Numbered from the stretch's first letter, positions 16,195 through 26,162 are shown. The stretch is 64,000 nt of DNA from Paracoccus shanxieyensis (GCF_009711265.1 NZ_WMII01000008.1:62001-126000), one strand, 5' to 3'. A program made the numbers and translations. Notes: a model not told the origin generated them from the letters alone.

Positions 16195-17907
16195 TCAGCC
16201 GCGACGCGGACCTTTTCCCTCGGGTCGCGTCCCCTTGCCGGGGGTGCGATCTGTGGTTCTGGGACCGCCCTTGCCAGCAAATCCGCCCGGCTTGCCACCC
16301 GGTTTGCCATAGGGCTTGCCACCCGGTTTGCCACTTTGGCCCTCGGGCTTGCCATAGGGCTTGCGGTCGCCACCTTCGCGCTTCTCATAAGGCTTGCGGT
16401 CGCCGTCTTCGCGGCGGGCATAGGGCTTGCGGTCACCATCTTCGCGCTTGGCGAAGGGCTTGCCATCGCGGCGGCCAAAGGGCTTGTCGCCATCCTCACG
16501 CTTCGCGAAGGGGCGGCGATCCGATTGCGGACGGTCGCCATAGGGCTTGCGGTCGCCACCTTCACGCTTCTCATAGGGCTTGCGGTCGCCGTCTTCGCGG
16601 CGGGCAAACGGCTTGCGGTCACCATCTTCGCGCTTGGCGAAGGGCTTGCCGTCGCGGCGGGCAAAGGGCTTGTCGCCATCCTCACGCTTGGCGAAGGGGC
16701 GGCGATCCGATTGCGGACGGTCGCCGTAAGGCTTGCGGTCGCCGCCTTCGCGCTTCTCATAAGGCTTGCGGTCGCCGTCTTCGCGGCGGGCATAGGGCTT
16801 GCGGTCGCCGTCCTCGCGCTTGGCGAAGGGCTTGCCGTCGCGGCGGGCAAAGGGCTTGTCGCCATCCTCACGCTTGGCGAAGGGGCGGCGATCCGATTGC
16901 GGACGGTCGCCATAGGGCTTGCGGTCGCCACCTTCGCGCTTCTCATAAGGCTTGCGGTCGCCGTCTTCGCGGCGGGCATAGGGCTTGCGGTCGCCGTCCT
17001 CGCGCCGGGCAAACGGCTTGCGGTCACCGTCTTCGCGGCGGGCGAAGGGGCGGCGGTCGCCATCCTCGTCCCGGCGACCTGCGCCACGCTCGCGGAAGTC
17101 GCGGGGTTTGGCTTCGACCTCTTCACCGGTCAGCAGACCGCCAAGCTGGTCGCGCAGCACCTTGCGCTTGATCTCGCGCACCTCGTTTTCCTCCATGCCG
17201 GTCAGCTTGAAGGGGCCATAGCCAATGCGGATCAGCCGGTTCACGATCAGCCCGATATGGGACATGGCGCGGCGGATCTCGCGGTTCTTGCCTTCGCGGA
17301 TGCCGACGGTCAGCCAGGCATTCGCACCCTGCTGGCTGTCCAGCGCGATCTCCATGGGGGCGAATTCCTCGCCGTCGATGGTGACGCCGCGGCGCAGGGG
17401 GGCAAAGGTCAGATCATTGGGCTGGCCGTTGACGCGCACGCGGTAGCGGCGCAACCAGCCGGTCGTCGGCAGCTCAAGGCGACGCTTCAGCTCTCCGTCA
17501 TTGGTCAAAAGCAACAGACCTTCGGAATTCAGGTCCAGCCGGCCCACGCTCATCACGCGGGGCAGATCGCGGGGCAGCGCGTCAAAGACGGTCTGGCGGC
17601 CCTTTTCATCCGATTCCGAGGTCACGAGACCCAGCGGCTTGTAATACATCCACAGCCGGGTTTCCTGCGGTTCGTCCAGCGGCTTGCCGTCGACGCTGAT
17701 CTTGTCGTCCGGCGTCACGTCCAGCGCGGGGCTGTCGATCTTTTTGCCGTTCACCTTGACGCGGCCTTCGACGATCATGCGTTCGGCATCGCGGCGGCTG
17801 GCAAGCCCGGCACGCGCGATCACCTTGGCGATGCGGTCAAGGTTCTTCGGTTTCGCGGCGTCATCGGTCGCGTCGGTTTTCGGGCTGTCTTCGGGCGTAT
17901 CGGTCAT
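16195..17907 (-). CDS. rluB: 23S rRNA pseudouridine synthase (RluB family) with long repetitive basic tail
   Basis: A 570-residue protein. An S4 RNA-binding domain (about 22-80) is followed by an RsuA/RluB catalytic domain with the aspartate D125 in GRLDLNSEG. This modifies uridine in 23S rRNA, by family. From about residue 270 onward the protein is a disordered, highly charged tail built of 11-residue modules such as GDRKPYARRED and GDRKPYEKREG, arranged in 62-residue units. It ends in a Gly/Lys/Pro segment. The ATG at 17907 has AGGAGA 6 bases upstream. Alphaproteobacterial RluB tails are often basic and low-complexity, but the regular repeat is striking (see the repeat entry). Confidence 0.9.
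   Translation of the reverse strand: MTDTPEDSPKTDATDDAAKPKNLDRIAKVIARAGLASRRDAERMIVEGRVKVNGKKIDSPALDVTPDDKISVDGKPLDEPQETRLWMYYKPLGLVTSESDEKGRQTVFDALPRDLPRVMSVGRLDLNSEGLLLLTNDGELKRRLELPTTGWLRRYRVRVNGQPNDLTFAPLRRGVTIDGEEFAPMEIALDSQQGANAWLTVGIREGKNREIRRAMSHIGLIVNRLIRIGYGPFKLTGMEENEVREIKRKVLRDQLGGLLTGEEVEAKPRDFRERGAGRRDEDGDRRPFARREDGDRKPFARREDGDRKPYARREDGDRKPYEKREGGDRKPYGDRPQSDRRPFAKREDGDKPFARRDGKPFAKREDGDRKPYARREDGDRKPYEKREGGDRKPYGDRPQSDRRPFAKREDGDKPFARRDGKPFAKREDGDRKPFARREDGDRKPYEKREGGDRKPYGDRPQSDRRPFAKREDGDKPFGRRDGKPFAKREDGDRKPYARREDGDRKPYEKREGGDRKPYGKPEGQSGKPGGKPYGKPGGKPGGFAGKGGPRTTDRTPGKGTRPEGKGPRRG
16351..17067 (-). repeat. 186-bp tandem repeat inside rluB
   Basis: The repeat period is exactly 186 bp: the octamer CTTCTCAT (plus strand) recurs at 16381, 16567, 16753 and 16939, with near-identical sequence between. 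There are about three complete copies and most of a fourth. Because 186 is divisible by three, copy-number change would keep frame and alter tail length in 62-residue steps. Each unit contains smaller 33-bp modules encoding GDRKPY-type peptides. Confidence 0.93.
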
Positions 17908-18015
17908 GGCGATCTCCTGCGCATCTCTGCGGTGGCAAAGCGGGTTCCATAGGGCAAACGCCGCAATGAGGAAAGCGGTTCTTGCACCTTGGGCAATCTC
18001 GGGCCAGAAAAACGC

Positions 18016-18486
18016 ATGAAATTCGCATCGCATATGCCACAGGCGCTGGAACAGGCCCATGCCGCAGCGCAGCGCGGCGAGGTGCCGGTGGGTGCGGTGC
18101 TGGTGGGCGCCGATGGCCGGGTGCTGGCGCAGGCGGGCAACCGCACCCGCGAATGGTCCGATCCCACCGCCCATGCCGAGATCGTGGCGATCCGAGAGGC
18201 CTGCCGGTTGCTGGGCTCCGAACGCCTGCCCGGCGCGCGGCTGTGGGTGACGCTGGAGCCCTGCCCGATGTGTGCCGCGGCCATTTCGGCCGCGCGGATC
18301 CAGGTGCTGTATTACGGGGCCGACGATCCGCGCATGGGCGGCGTCCGGCATGGCGCGCGGGTCTTTGACCATCCGCAATGCCACCACCGCCCCGAGGTGA
18401 TCGACGGCATCGGCGCAGAAGAATCGCGCCTGCTGCTGCGGCAGTTCTTTCAGAAACGTCGCGTCGATGGCAGGCTGCACGACTGA
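18016..18486 (+). CDS. tadA: tRNA-specific adenosine deaminase TadA
   Basis: A 156-residue zinc deaminase that makes inosine at position 34 of tRNA-Arg. It has the catalytic HAE motif (H53, E55 in TAHAEIVAIREA) and the zinc-binding PCPMC motif (C83, C86). The ATG at 18016 gives the usual family length; a TTG at 17989 is less likely. It is divergent from rluB across 108 bp and ends about 60 bases before pyc. Confidence 0.94.
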   Translation: MKFASHMPQALEQAHAAAQRGEVPVGAVLVGADGRVLAQAGNRTREWSDPTAHAEIVAIREACRLLGSERLPGARLWVTLEPCPMCAAAISAARIQVLYYGADDPRMGGVRHGARVFDHPQCHHRPEVIDGIGAEESRLLLRQFFQKRRVDGRLHD

Positions 18487-18546
18487 GGCTTGCGCTGCGA
18501 TGCAGCGCGGCTAAGGATACCCTACCGTGAGGAGATGGGGGAAGTG

Positions 18547-21500
18547 ATGTTCAACAAGATCTTGGTAGCCAATCGCGGCGAGATTGCGATCCGCGTGATG
18601 CGCGCGGCGAACGAGCTGGGCAAGAAGACGGTCGCCGTCTATGCCGAAGAGGACAAGCTGGGTCTGCACCGCTTCAAGGCGGATGAGGCATACCGTATCG
18701 GCGCGGGTCTGGGGCCGGTTGCGGCCTATCTGAGCATCCCTGAAATCATCCGCGTGGCACGGGAATCGGGCGCGGATGCCATCCATCCGGGCTATGGCCT
18801 TCTGTCGGAAAACCCCGATTTCGTCGATGCCTGCGTGGCTGCCGGGATCGCCTTCATCGGCCCCACCGCCGACACGATGCGCGCGCTTGGCGACAAGGCC
18901 AGCGCCCGGCGCGTGGCCATCAAGGCGGGCGTCCCGGTCATCCCCGCGACCGAGGTGCTGGGCGATGACATGGACGCCATCAAGCGTGAGGCCGCCGAGA
19001 TCGGCTATCCCCTGATGCTGAAGGCCAGCTGGGGCGGCGGCGGGCGCGGCATGCGCCCGATCCAGAACCCCGAGGAACTGCCCGAAAAGGTCCGCGAGGG
19101 CCGTCGCGAAGCCGAAGCCGCCTTCGGCAATGGCGAGGGCTATCTGGAAAAGATGATCCTGCGCGCCCGCCATGTCGAGGTGCAGTTGCTGGGCGACAGC
19201 CATGGCGGTCTTTACCACCTCTACGAACGCGACTGCACCGTGCAGCGCCGCAACCAGAAGGTCGTCGAACGCGCCCCCGCCCCCTATCTGACGCAGGCGC
19301 AGCGCGATGAGGTCTGCGGCCTTGCGCTGAAGATCGGCCAGGCCGTCGGCTATCGCAATGCCGGCACGGTCGAATTCCTGATGGATATGGACAGCCAGGC
19401 CTTCTATTTCATCGAGGTGAACCCGCGCGTGCAGGTCGAACACACCGTGACCGAGGAAGTCACCGGCATCGACATCGTGCAGTCCCAGATCCAGATCGCC
19501 GAGGGTGCGACGCTGGCCGAGGCGACCGGCGTGGCCTCTCAGGCCGAGGTGCGGCTGAACGGCCATGCGCTGCAATGCCGCGTCACCACCGAAGACCCGC
19601 TGAACAACTTCATCCCCGATTATGGCCGCATCGCCGCCTATCGCAGCGCCACCGGCAACGGCATCCGGCTGGATGGCGGCACGGCCTATTCCGGCGGCGT
19701 CATCACGCGCTATTATGACAGTCTGCTGGTCAAGGTCACGGCCCATGCCCAGACCCCCGACAAGGTGATCGCCCGCATGGACCGCGCGCTGCGCGAATTC
19801 CGGGTGCGCGGGGTGGCGACGAATATCGAATTTGTCATCAACCTGCTGAAACACCCGACCTTTCTGGATGACAGCTATACCACCAAATTCATCGACACCA
19901 CGCCGGACCTGTTCCAGTTCGACAAGCGTCAGGACCGCGCCACGCGCATCCTGACCTATATCGCCGATATCTCGGTCAACGGGCATCCGGAAACAGCGGG
20001 CCGCGCCCTGCCCCCGGCCAAGGCCCGCAGCCTGACCCCGCCAAAGCCCCGCGCAGCGCCCGTGCCCGGCACGCGCCAGTTGCTTGAGGACAAGGGCGCG
20101 AAAGCCGTTGCCGACTGGATGCTGGACCAGAAGCAACTGCTGATCACCGACACCTCGATGCGGGACGGGCACCAGTCGCTGCTGGCGACGCGGATGCGCA
20201 GTATCGACATGATCCGGGTCGCGCCGTCCTATGCGGCGAACCTGCCGGGGCTGTTTTCGGTGGAATGCTGGGGCGGCGCGACCTTTGACGTGGCCTATCG
20301 CTTCTTGCAGGAATGTCCGTGGCAGCGGCTGCGCGACATCCGCGCGCGGATGCCGAACCTGATGACGCAGATGCTGCTGCGCGCCAGCAATGGCGTGGGC
20401 TATACGAACTATCCCGACAATGTGGTGCAGGAATTCGTGCGGCAGGCGGCGGAAACCGGCGTCGATGTGTTCCGCGTCTTCGACAGCCTGAACTGGGTCG
20501 AAAACATGCGCGTCGCGATGGATGCGGTCGTGGCCTCGGGCAAGATCTGCGAAGGCACGATCTGCTATACCGGCGACATCCTTGACCCGCAGCGCGCCAA
20601 ATACGACCTGCAGTATTACATCCAGATGGGCCATGCGCTGAAGGATGCGGGCGCGCATGTGCTGGGCCTGAAGGATATGGCGGGGCTTTTGAAACCCGCC
20701 TCGGCCAGCCTGCTGGTGCGCGCCCTGAAGGATGAGATCGGCCTGCCGGTGCATTTCCACACCCATGACACCGGCGGCATCGGCGGGGCCACGATCCTTG
20801 CTGCGGCCAATGCGGGCGTCGACGCGGTGGATTGCGCCATGGATGCGCTGTCGGGCAATACCAGCCAGCCGACGCTGGGTTCGATCGTCGAGGCGCTGCG
20901 CCATACCGACCGCGACACCGGTCTTGATATTGCCGCCATCCGCGAGATCTCGAACTATTGGGAAGCGGTGCGCGAACAATACGCGGCCTTCGAATCCGGT
21001 CTGCAGGCCCCCGCTTCGGAGGTCTATCTGCACGAGATGCCGGGCGGTCAGTTCACCAACCTGAAAGCGCAGGCGCGCAGCCTTGGGCTTGAGGAACGCT
21101 GGCACGAGGTCGCCCAGACCTATGCCGAGGTGAACCAGATGTTCGGCGATATCGTCAAGGTCACGCCCAGCTCCAAGGTGGTGGGCGACATGGCGCTGAT
21201 GATGGTGGCCCAAGGGCTGACGCGGCAGCAGGTCGAAGACCCCGCCGTCGAGGTGGCCTTCCCCGACAGCGTCGTCGACATGATGAAGGGCAATCTGGGC
21301 CAACCGCCCGGAGGCTGGCCCGAGGCGTTGCAAAAGAAGATCCTGAAGGGCGAAGCCCCGATGACGACCCGGCCCGGCGCGCATATGCCCCCCGTCGATC
21401 TGGAGGCCACGCGCCAGAAACTGGCCGAGGATCTGGCCACCGAGATCGACGATGAGGATCTGAACGGCTACCTGATGTATCCCAAGGTCTTTACTGATTA

Positions 21501-21978
21501 CATGGCGCGCCATGCGACCTATGGGCCGGTGCGCGCGCTGCCGACGCGGACGTTCTTTTATGGCATGGAGCCGGGGCAGGAAATCGAGGCCGAGATCGAC
21601 CCCGGCAAGACGCTGGAGATCCGGCTGCAGACCATCGGCGATACCGACGAAAACGGCGATGTGCGGGTGTTTTTCGATCTGAACGGCCAGCCGCGCGTCA
21701 TCCGCGTGCCGAACCGTCAGGTCAAGGCCCAGACGGCGGCGCGGCCCAAGGCAGACCCCGCGAATGACGGCCATGTCGGCGCGCCGATGCCGGGCGTCGT
21801 CGCCTCGGTCGCGATCAGCGCGGGCCAGAAAGTCAGTCCCGGCGATCTGCTGCTGACCATCGAAGCCATGAAGATGGAAACCGGCCTGCATGCCGACCGC
21901 GAAGGCACCATCAAGGCGCTGCATGTCAGCGCCGGTCAGGGCATCGACGCCAAGGATCTGCTGGTCGAGATCGAATGA
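18547..21978 (+). CDS. pyc: Pyruvate carboxylase, single chain
   Basis: A 1143-residue biotin enzyme that carboxylates pyruvate to oxaloacetate. The biotin carboxylase part starts at FNKILVANRGEIAIR and holds KASWGGGGRGMR and FIEVNPRVQVEHTVTEE. The carboxyltransferase part starts near DTSMRDGHQSLLATRMR. The C-terminal carrier domain has the biotinylated lysine K1109 in EAMKM. The length and order match alpha-type pyruvate carboxylases. The ATG at 18547 is preceded by GGGGGAA; an ATG four codons earlier is possible. It supplies oxaloacetate during growth on pyruvate- or lactate-like carbon. Confidence 0.97.
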   Translation: MFNKILVANRGEIAIRVMRAANELGKKTVAVYAEEDKLGLHRFKADEAYRIGAGLGPVAAYLSIPEIIRVARESGADAIHPGYGLLSENPDFVDACVAAGIAFIGPTADTMRALGDKASARRVAIKAGVPVIPATEVLGDDMDAIKREAAEIGYPLMLKASWGGGGRGMRPIQNPEELPEKVREGRREAEAAFGNGEGYLEKMILRARHVEVQLLGDSHGGLYHLYERDCTVQRRNQKVVERAPAPYLTQAQRDEVCGLALKIGQAVGYRNAGTVEFLMDMDSQAFYFIEVNPRVQVEHTVTEEVTGIDIVQSQIQIAEGATLAEATGVASQAEVRLNGHALQCRVTTEDPLNNFIPDYGRIAAYRSATGNGIRLDGGTAYSGGVITRYYDSLLVKVTAHAQTPDKVIARMDRALREFRVRGVATNIEFVINLLKHPTFLDDSYTTKFIDTTPDLFQFDKRQDRATRILTYIADISVNGHPETAGRALPPAKARSLTPPKPRAAPVPGTRQLLEDKGAKAVADWMLDQKQLLITDTSMRDGHQSLLATRMRSIDMIRVAPSYAANLPGLFSVECWGGATFDVAYRFLQECPWQRLRDIRARMPNLMTQMLLRASNGVGYTNYPDNVVQEFVRQAAETGVDVFRVFDSLNWVENMRVAMDAVVASGKICEGTICYTGDILDPQRAKYDLQYYIQMGHALKDAGAHVLGLKDMAGLLKPASASLLVRALKDEIGLPVHFHTHDTGGIGGATILAAANAGVDAVDCAMDALSGNTSQPTLGSIVEALRHTDRDTGLDIAAIREISNYWEAVREQYAAFESGLQAPASEVYLHEMPGGQFTNLKAQARSLGLEERWHEVAQTYAEVNQMFGDIVKVTPSSKVVGDMALMMVAQGLTRQQVEDPAVEVAFPDSVVDMMKGNLGQPPGGWPEALQKKILKGEAPMTTRPGAHMPPVDLEATRQKLAEDLATEIDDEDLNGYLMYPKVFTDYMARHATYGPVRALPTRTFFYGMEPGQEIEAEIDPGKTLEIRLQTIGDTDENGDVRVFFDLNGQPRVIRVPNRQVKAQTAARPKADPANDGHVGAPMPGVVASVAISAGQKVSPGDLLLTIEAMKMETGLHADREGTIKALHVSAGQGIDAKDLLVEIE

Positions 21979-21983
21979 TCCTC

Positions 21984-22015
21984 CGGGGGCGCGTGGCACA
22001 TGTCGTGCGCCCCCG
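21984..22015 (+). terminator. Hairpin after pyc
   Basis: CGGGGGCGC / GCGCCCCCG forms a 9-bp perfect stem with a 14-base loop a few bases after the pyc stop. There is no T run, so termination strength is uncertain. Confidence 0.5.
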
Positions 22016-22097
22016 CGACAACACAGGATAAACGCGCCGTTTCCTTGGCATTTGGGATCGCCCGGCTAATGTGCCCGCAAGACGAAGACGGATTCCC

Positions 22098-23240
22098 ATG
22101 AAATTTCGATACATTCTTGTTGTGCTGGCCTTGGCGGTGACCGCCACCGGGCTGTGGTGGTGGTCCGACATGCGCAGTCAGGCGGCAGCGCCGCCCGCGA
22201 CCATGGCCGTCACGCGCGGCGACATTACCTCCAGCGTGCTGGCCTCGGGCCAGATCGAGGCCAGCCAGCTGGTCAGCGTCGGCGCCCGCGTCTCGGGCCG
22301 GATCGAGACGCTGCCGGTCAGCCTTGGCCAGACCGTCAAGGCAGGCGACCTGATCGCCGAGATGGATTCGCTGGATCAGCAGAATGAGGTCAAGCAGGCC
22401 GAGGCCGATCTGGCCAATATTCAGGCGCAGATCGCCGCCAAGAACGCCAACCTGACCCGCGCGCGGCAGGTGCTGGAGCGGCAGAAGAAGCTGGGGACCA
22501 GCAACTTTTCGTCGCGAGAGACGGTGGAAAGCGCGTCGGCGGATGTGGACGTGGCGCTGGCGGAACTGGATGCGCTGGCCGCCCAGAAGGCCCGCGCCGA
22601 GGTCAGCCTGTCCACCGCCAAGATCAGCCTTGAACGCACGCGGATCACCGCGCCGATCGACGGCACGGTCGTGGCGATCGTGGTCGAGGCCGGGCAGACC
22701 ATCAACTCGATCCAATCCGCGCCGACGCTGGTCAAGCTGGCCAATCTGGACCGCGTGCTGGTCAAGGCCGAGATCTCGGAGGCGGATGTCGTGCGCGTCC
22801 AGCCCGGTCAGGATGTCAGCTTCACCATTCTGGGCGAACCGGGGCAGAGCTATGCAGCCAAGCTGGGCGCCATCGAACCCGCCCCCAGCGAGATCAAGAC
22901 ATCCGACACGATATCGACGGATTCCGCCATCTATTACAACGGCCTGATGCAGGTGGACAATCCCGGCCATGTGCTGCGCATCGGCATGACCACGCAGGTC
23001 AGCATCAATCTGGCCGATGCGCGCGACGTGCTGCGCATCCCGGCATCGGCGCTGCGCGGCGGGACGGTGCAGGTCTGGACCGGACAGGCGGTCGAAACCC
23101 GCCGCGTGCAGACCGGGCTCAGCGACAAGGTCTGGGTCGAGGTGACCTCGGGTCTGGCCGAGGGCGATCTGGTGGTGACCGGCGGGGCCGAGGCCGCAGG
23201 CGACGGCGCGCGGCGGATGCGCCGCCCGATGGGGTTCTGA
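22098..23240 (+). CDS. macA: MacA-type periplasmic adaptor
   Basis: A 380-residue membrane-fusion protein. A single N-terminal membrane helix (about 5-22) is followed by a biotinyl-lipoyl-like half (SGRIETLPVSLGQTVKAGD), a coiled-coil hairpin at about 90-190, the second lipoyl half (ITAPIDGTVVAIVVEAGQ) and a beta-barrel. It couples the inner-membrane MacB ATPase to an outer-membrane channel for export of drugs, toxins or haem-type substrates. macB starts 2 bp after its stop. No tolC-like gene is in the window. Confidence 0.92.
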   Translation: MKFRYILVVLALAVTATGLWWWSDMRSQAAAPPATMAVTRGDITSSVLASGQIEASQLVSVGARVSGRIETLPVSLGQTVKAGDLIAEMDSLDQQNEVKQAEADLANIQAQIAAKNANLTRARQVLERQKKLGTSNFSSRETVESASADVDVALAELDALAAQKARAEVSLSTAKISLERTRITAPIDGTVVAIVVEAGQTINSIQSAPTLVKLANLDRVLVKAEISEADVVRVQPGQDVSFTILGEPGQSYAAKLGAIEPAPSEIKTSDTISTDSAIYYNGLMQVDNPGHVLRIGMTTQVSINLADARDVLRIPASALRGGTVQVWTGQAVETRRVQTGLSDKVWVEVTSGLAEGDLVVTGGAEAAGDGARRMRRPMGF

Positions 23241-23241
23241 C

Positions 23242-25179
23242 ATGGGCGCGCCGCTGATTTCGGCCCGCGGCATCAGCCGCAGCTTTGCCGCAGGCGACGA
23301 AGACATCACCGTCCTGCGCGATGTCGATATCGACATCTGGCCCGGCGAGATGGTGGCGATCATCGGCACCTCGGGGTCGGGCAAGTCGACGCTCATGAAC
23401 ATTCTGGGCTGTCTAGACCGCTCTACGCGCGGCACCTATCTGTTCGACGGGCAGGATGTCGGCGCGCTGTCGCCCGACGACCTGGCGCGGCTGCGGCGGG
23501 CGCATTTCGGCTTCATCTTCCAGCGTTACCAGTTGCTGCCCGATCTGGACGCGGTGGAAAACGTCGAAACCCCCGCCGTCTATGCCGGCGTGCCTGCCGC
23601 GGCGCGTCGGGCGCGGGCGGTGGACTTGCTGACCCAGCTTGGCCTGCAGACGCGGCTGGATCACCGGCCAAGCGAATTGTCGGGCGGCCAGCAGCAGCGT
23701 GTCTCGGTCGCGCGGGCGCTGATGAATGGCGGCGAGGTGATCCTTGCCGATGAACCGACCGGCGCGCTGGACAGCAAAAGCGGCGAGGATCTGATCCAGT
23801 TGCTGCTGGAACTGAACCGGCAGGGCCATACCATCGTCATCGTCACGCATGACCCCGACGTGGCCGCCCGCGCCCATCGCGTGATCGAGATCAGCGATGG
23901 CCGCATCATCCGCGATTCCCGGCCCGAAACCACGGCGGCGACACGCCCGGCACGACCGCTGACGGCCTCGGGTTCGGCCACCGCGTCGCTGCGCCGCCTG
24001 TCGGAAACCGCGCAGATGGCGCTGCGGGCGATGTCGGCGCACCGGCTGCGCAGCTTTCTGACCATGCTGGGGATCATTATCGGCATCGCCTCGGTCGTTC
24101 TGGTGGTGGCACTGGGCACGGGCAGCCAGCGGCAGGTCCTGCAAGACATCAGCACGCTGGGCACCAACACCATCACCGTGCGGGCCGGTCTGGGCTTTGG
24201 ACGACCGGGATCGGGGCGGATCCGCACGCTTGTGCCGTCGGATGCGCAGGCCATCGCGGCCCAGCCCTATGCCCGCGGCGTGTCACCCGCCGTCAGCAGC
24301 TCGGCCACGGTGATCGCCGGCAATGTCGAGGCCACGGCCCAGATCAGCGGCGTCAGCAGCGATTATTTTCAGGTCCACGCCTATGCCACCGTCGCGGGCA
24401 GCCTGTTCGGCGCGGATGACGTGGCGCAACTGTCGCAGGTCGCGGTGATCGACGCCGATACGCGCGACACCTTCTTCGCGGGCGCCGATCCCATCGGGCA
24501 GGTGCTGATGCTGGGCCGGGTGCCGGTGCGCGTCATCGGCGTCGTGCAACTGACCGGCGCCAGTTTCGGGCCGGACAACCTGAACATCTTCGTGCCCTAT
24601 ACCACCTCGATGTCGCGGCTGACCGGCCAGCAACATCTGAACAGCATCGGCGTGCAGATCGCGGATGATTACGACATGCAGCACGCCCAGGACGAAATCG
24701 ACGCCCTGCTGCTGGCCCGCCACGGCACGCGGGATTTCTTCCTGTCCAACAGCGACACGATCCGGCAGACCGTCACCTCGACCACGCGGACGCTGACGCT
24801 GCTGGTGGCGATGATCGCCGTGATCTCGCTGATCGTGGGGGGCATCGGCGTGATGAACATCATGCTGGTTTCCGTGACCGAGCGCACGCGTGAGATCGGC
24901 GTGCGCATCGCCATCGGCGCGCGCCGCAGCGATATCGTCGGGCAATTCCTGATCGAGGCGGTGCTGGTCTGTCTGGTCGGCGGCGTGCTGGGCATCGCGC
25001 TGGCCTTGGGTGCGGGACTGCTGCTGGGCTGGCTGAGCGCGGCGGTCACGCTGTCCTTTTCCACGCTGTCGATCGTCGTGGCCTTCCTCAGTTCCACGCT
25101 GATCGGCATCACCTTTGGCTTTCTGCCCGCACGCGCGGCGGCGCGTCTGGATCCGGTGGTGGCGCTTAGCCGCGAATAG
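23242..25179 (+). CDS. macB: MacB-type ABC exporter, ATPase-permease fusion
   Basis: A 645-residue protein with an N-terminal ABC ATPase domain and a C-terminal permease. The ATPase has Walker A GTSGSGKST at 42-50, signature LSGGQQQRVSVARAL and Walker B VILADEPTGALD. The permease has a membrane helix at about 267-290, a periplasmic MacB core domain, and three more helices in the last 130 residues (FtsX fold, with VSVTERTREIGVRIAIGAR). It works as a dimer with MacA. The substrate cannot be deduced. Confidence 0.94.
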   Translation: MGAPLISARGISRSFAAGDEDITVLRDVDIDIWPGEMVAIIGTSGSGKSTLMNILGCLDRSTRGTYLFDGQDVGALSPDDLARLRRAHFGFIFQRYQLLPDLDAVENVETPAVYAGVPAAARRARAVDLLTQLGLQTRLDHRPSELSGGQQQRVSVARALMNGGEVILADEPTGALDSKSGEDLIQLLLELNRQGHTIVIVTHDPDVAARAHRVIEISDGRIIRDSRPETTAATRPARPLTASGSATASLRRLSETAQMALRAMSAHRLRSFLTMLGIIIGIASVVLVVALGTGSQRQVLQDISTLGTNTITVRAGLGFGRPGSGRIRTLVPSDAQAIAAQPYARGVSPAVSSSATVIAGNVEATAQISGVSSDYFQVHAYATVAGSLFGADDVAQLSQVAVIDADTRDTFFAGADPIGQVLMLGRVPVRVIGVVQLTGASFGPDNLNIFVPYTTSMSRLTGQQHLNSIGVQIADDYDMQHAQDEIDALLLARHGTRDFFLSNSDTIRQTVTSTTRTLTLLVAMIAVISLIVGGIGVMNIMLVSVTERTREIGVRIAIGARRSDIVGQFLIEAVLVCLVGGVLGIALALGAGLLLGWLSAAVTLSFSTLSIVVAFLSSTLIGITFGFLPARAAARLDPVVALSRE

Positions 25180-25253
25180 TTGCCGTTTTCCGGCGGCCGC
25201 GCTATATCCCGGATGAAATTCCGGCTTGGTTTTGATGCGCAGAAGGATATTCC

Positions 25254-26150
25254 ATGAATGGCTGCCCAAAGGTAACAGGGTTCTATGAACCATGCAGCGG
25301 ATCCATCCAATATGTCGTCGCCGATCCCGCCAGCGGCCAATGCGCCATCATTGATCCGGTGCTGGATTATGACGAAAAATCCGGCGCGACCGCAACCATT
25401 CAGGCCGACCGGCTGCTGGAGTTCGTGGCCACCGAGGGGCTGACGGTGCAGTGGATTCTGGACACCCACCCCCATGCCGACCATTTTTCCGCCGCCAGCT
25501 ATCTGCGCGACCGGACTGGCGCCCCCACCGCCATCGGCGAGCGGGTGCGTGAGGTGCAGAAGCTGTGGCAGGATTTCTATGACTGGCCCGAACTGCCCTG
25601 CGATGGCCGGCAATGGGACCGGCTGTTTGCCGATGGCGACACCTTCCAGATCGGAGAGCTGTCGGCGCGGGTGATGCTGTCGGCGGGGCATACGCTGGCC
25701 TCGGTCACCTATGTCGTGGGCGACGCGGCCTTTGTGCATGACACGCTGTTCATGCCCGACAGCGGCACGGCGCGGGCGGATTTCCCCGGTGGCAGCGCCG
25801 AAACCCTGTGGGAGTCGATCCAAGCGATCCTTGCCCTGCCCGACGCGACGCGCATCTTTACCGGCCATGATTACCGCGAAGGCGGCCGCGAGCCGCGCTG
25901 GCAATCGAGCGTGGCCGAGCAGCGCGCAACGAACAGCCACATATCCAAGTATCTGACGAAAAATGAATTTGTTGCCGCGAGGCAGGCGCGCGATGCCACC
26001 CTGCCGATGCCGCGGCTGATCCTGCACGCGCTGCAGGTGAACATCGCCGGCGGGCGCCTGCCTGAACCACATGCCAATGGCAGGCGTTACCTCAAGATCC
26101 CGATGGGCCTTTTTCCGGGGCCATGGGAGCAGTCGGAAAAGATCTGTTAA
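25254..26150 (+). CDS. MBL-fold hydrolase of the persulfide dioxygenase/Blh type
   Basis: A 298-residue metallo-beta-lactamase-fold enzyme. It has the metal motif THPHADH at about 71-77, with further ligands in AGHTLAS, in the VHDTLFMPD segment and in TGHDY. The opening (YEPCSGSIQYVVADP) and the late RQARDATLPMPRLILHALQVN segment match the group of stand-alone proteins related to ETHE1 persulfide dioxygenases and Blh. These oxidise glutathione persulfide or related substrates. The exact substrate is inference. It lies 12 bp before a glutathione-dependent reductase gene, so both probably serve thiol or sulfide detoxification. Confidence 0.82.
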   Translation: MNGCPKVTGFYEPCSGSIQYVVADPASGQCAIIDPVLDYDEKSGATATIQADRLLEFVATEGLTVQWILDTHPHADHFSAASYLRDRTGAPTAIGERVREVQKLWQDFYDWPELPCDGRQWDRLFADGDTFQIGELSARVMLSAGHTLASVTYVVGDAAFVHDTLFMPDSGTARADFPGGSAETLWESIQAILALPDATRIFTGHDYREGGREPRWQSSVAEQRATNSHISKYLTKNEFVAARQARDATLPMPRLILHALQVNIAGGRLPEPHANGRRYLKIPMGLFPGPWEQSEKIC

Positions 26151-26162
26151 CAAAGGCGGAAC

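Noticed and set aside
16351-17067. CRISPR array
   Set aside because: The repeats are 186 bp, in frame within rluB and encode a regular peptide; there are no short repeats with unique spacers and no cas genes.
18511-21999. 1162-codon open frame antisense to pyruvate carboxylase
   Set aside because: It mirrors pyc almost exactly and has no recognisable domain; GC-rich third positions suppress stops on the opposite strand.
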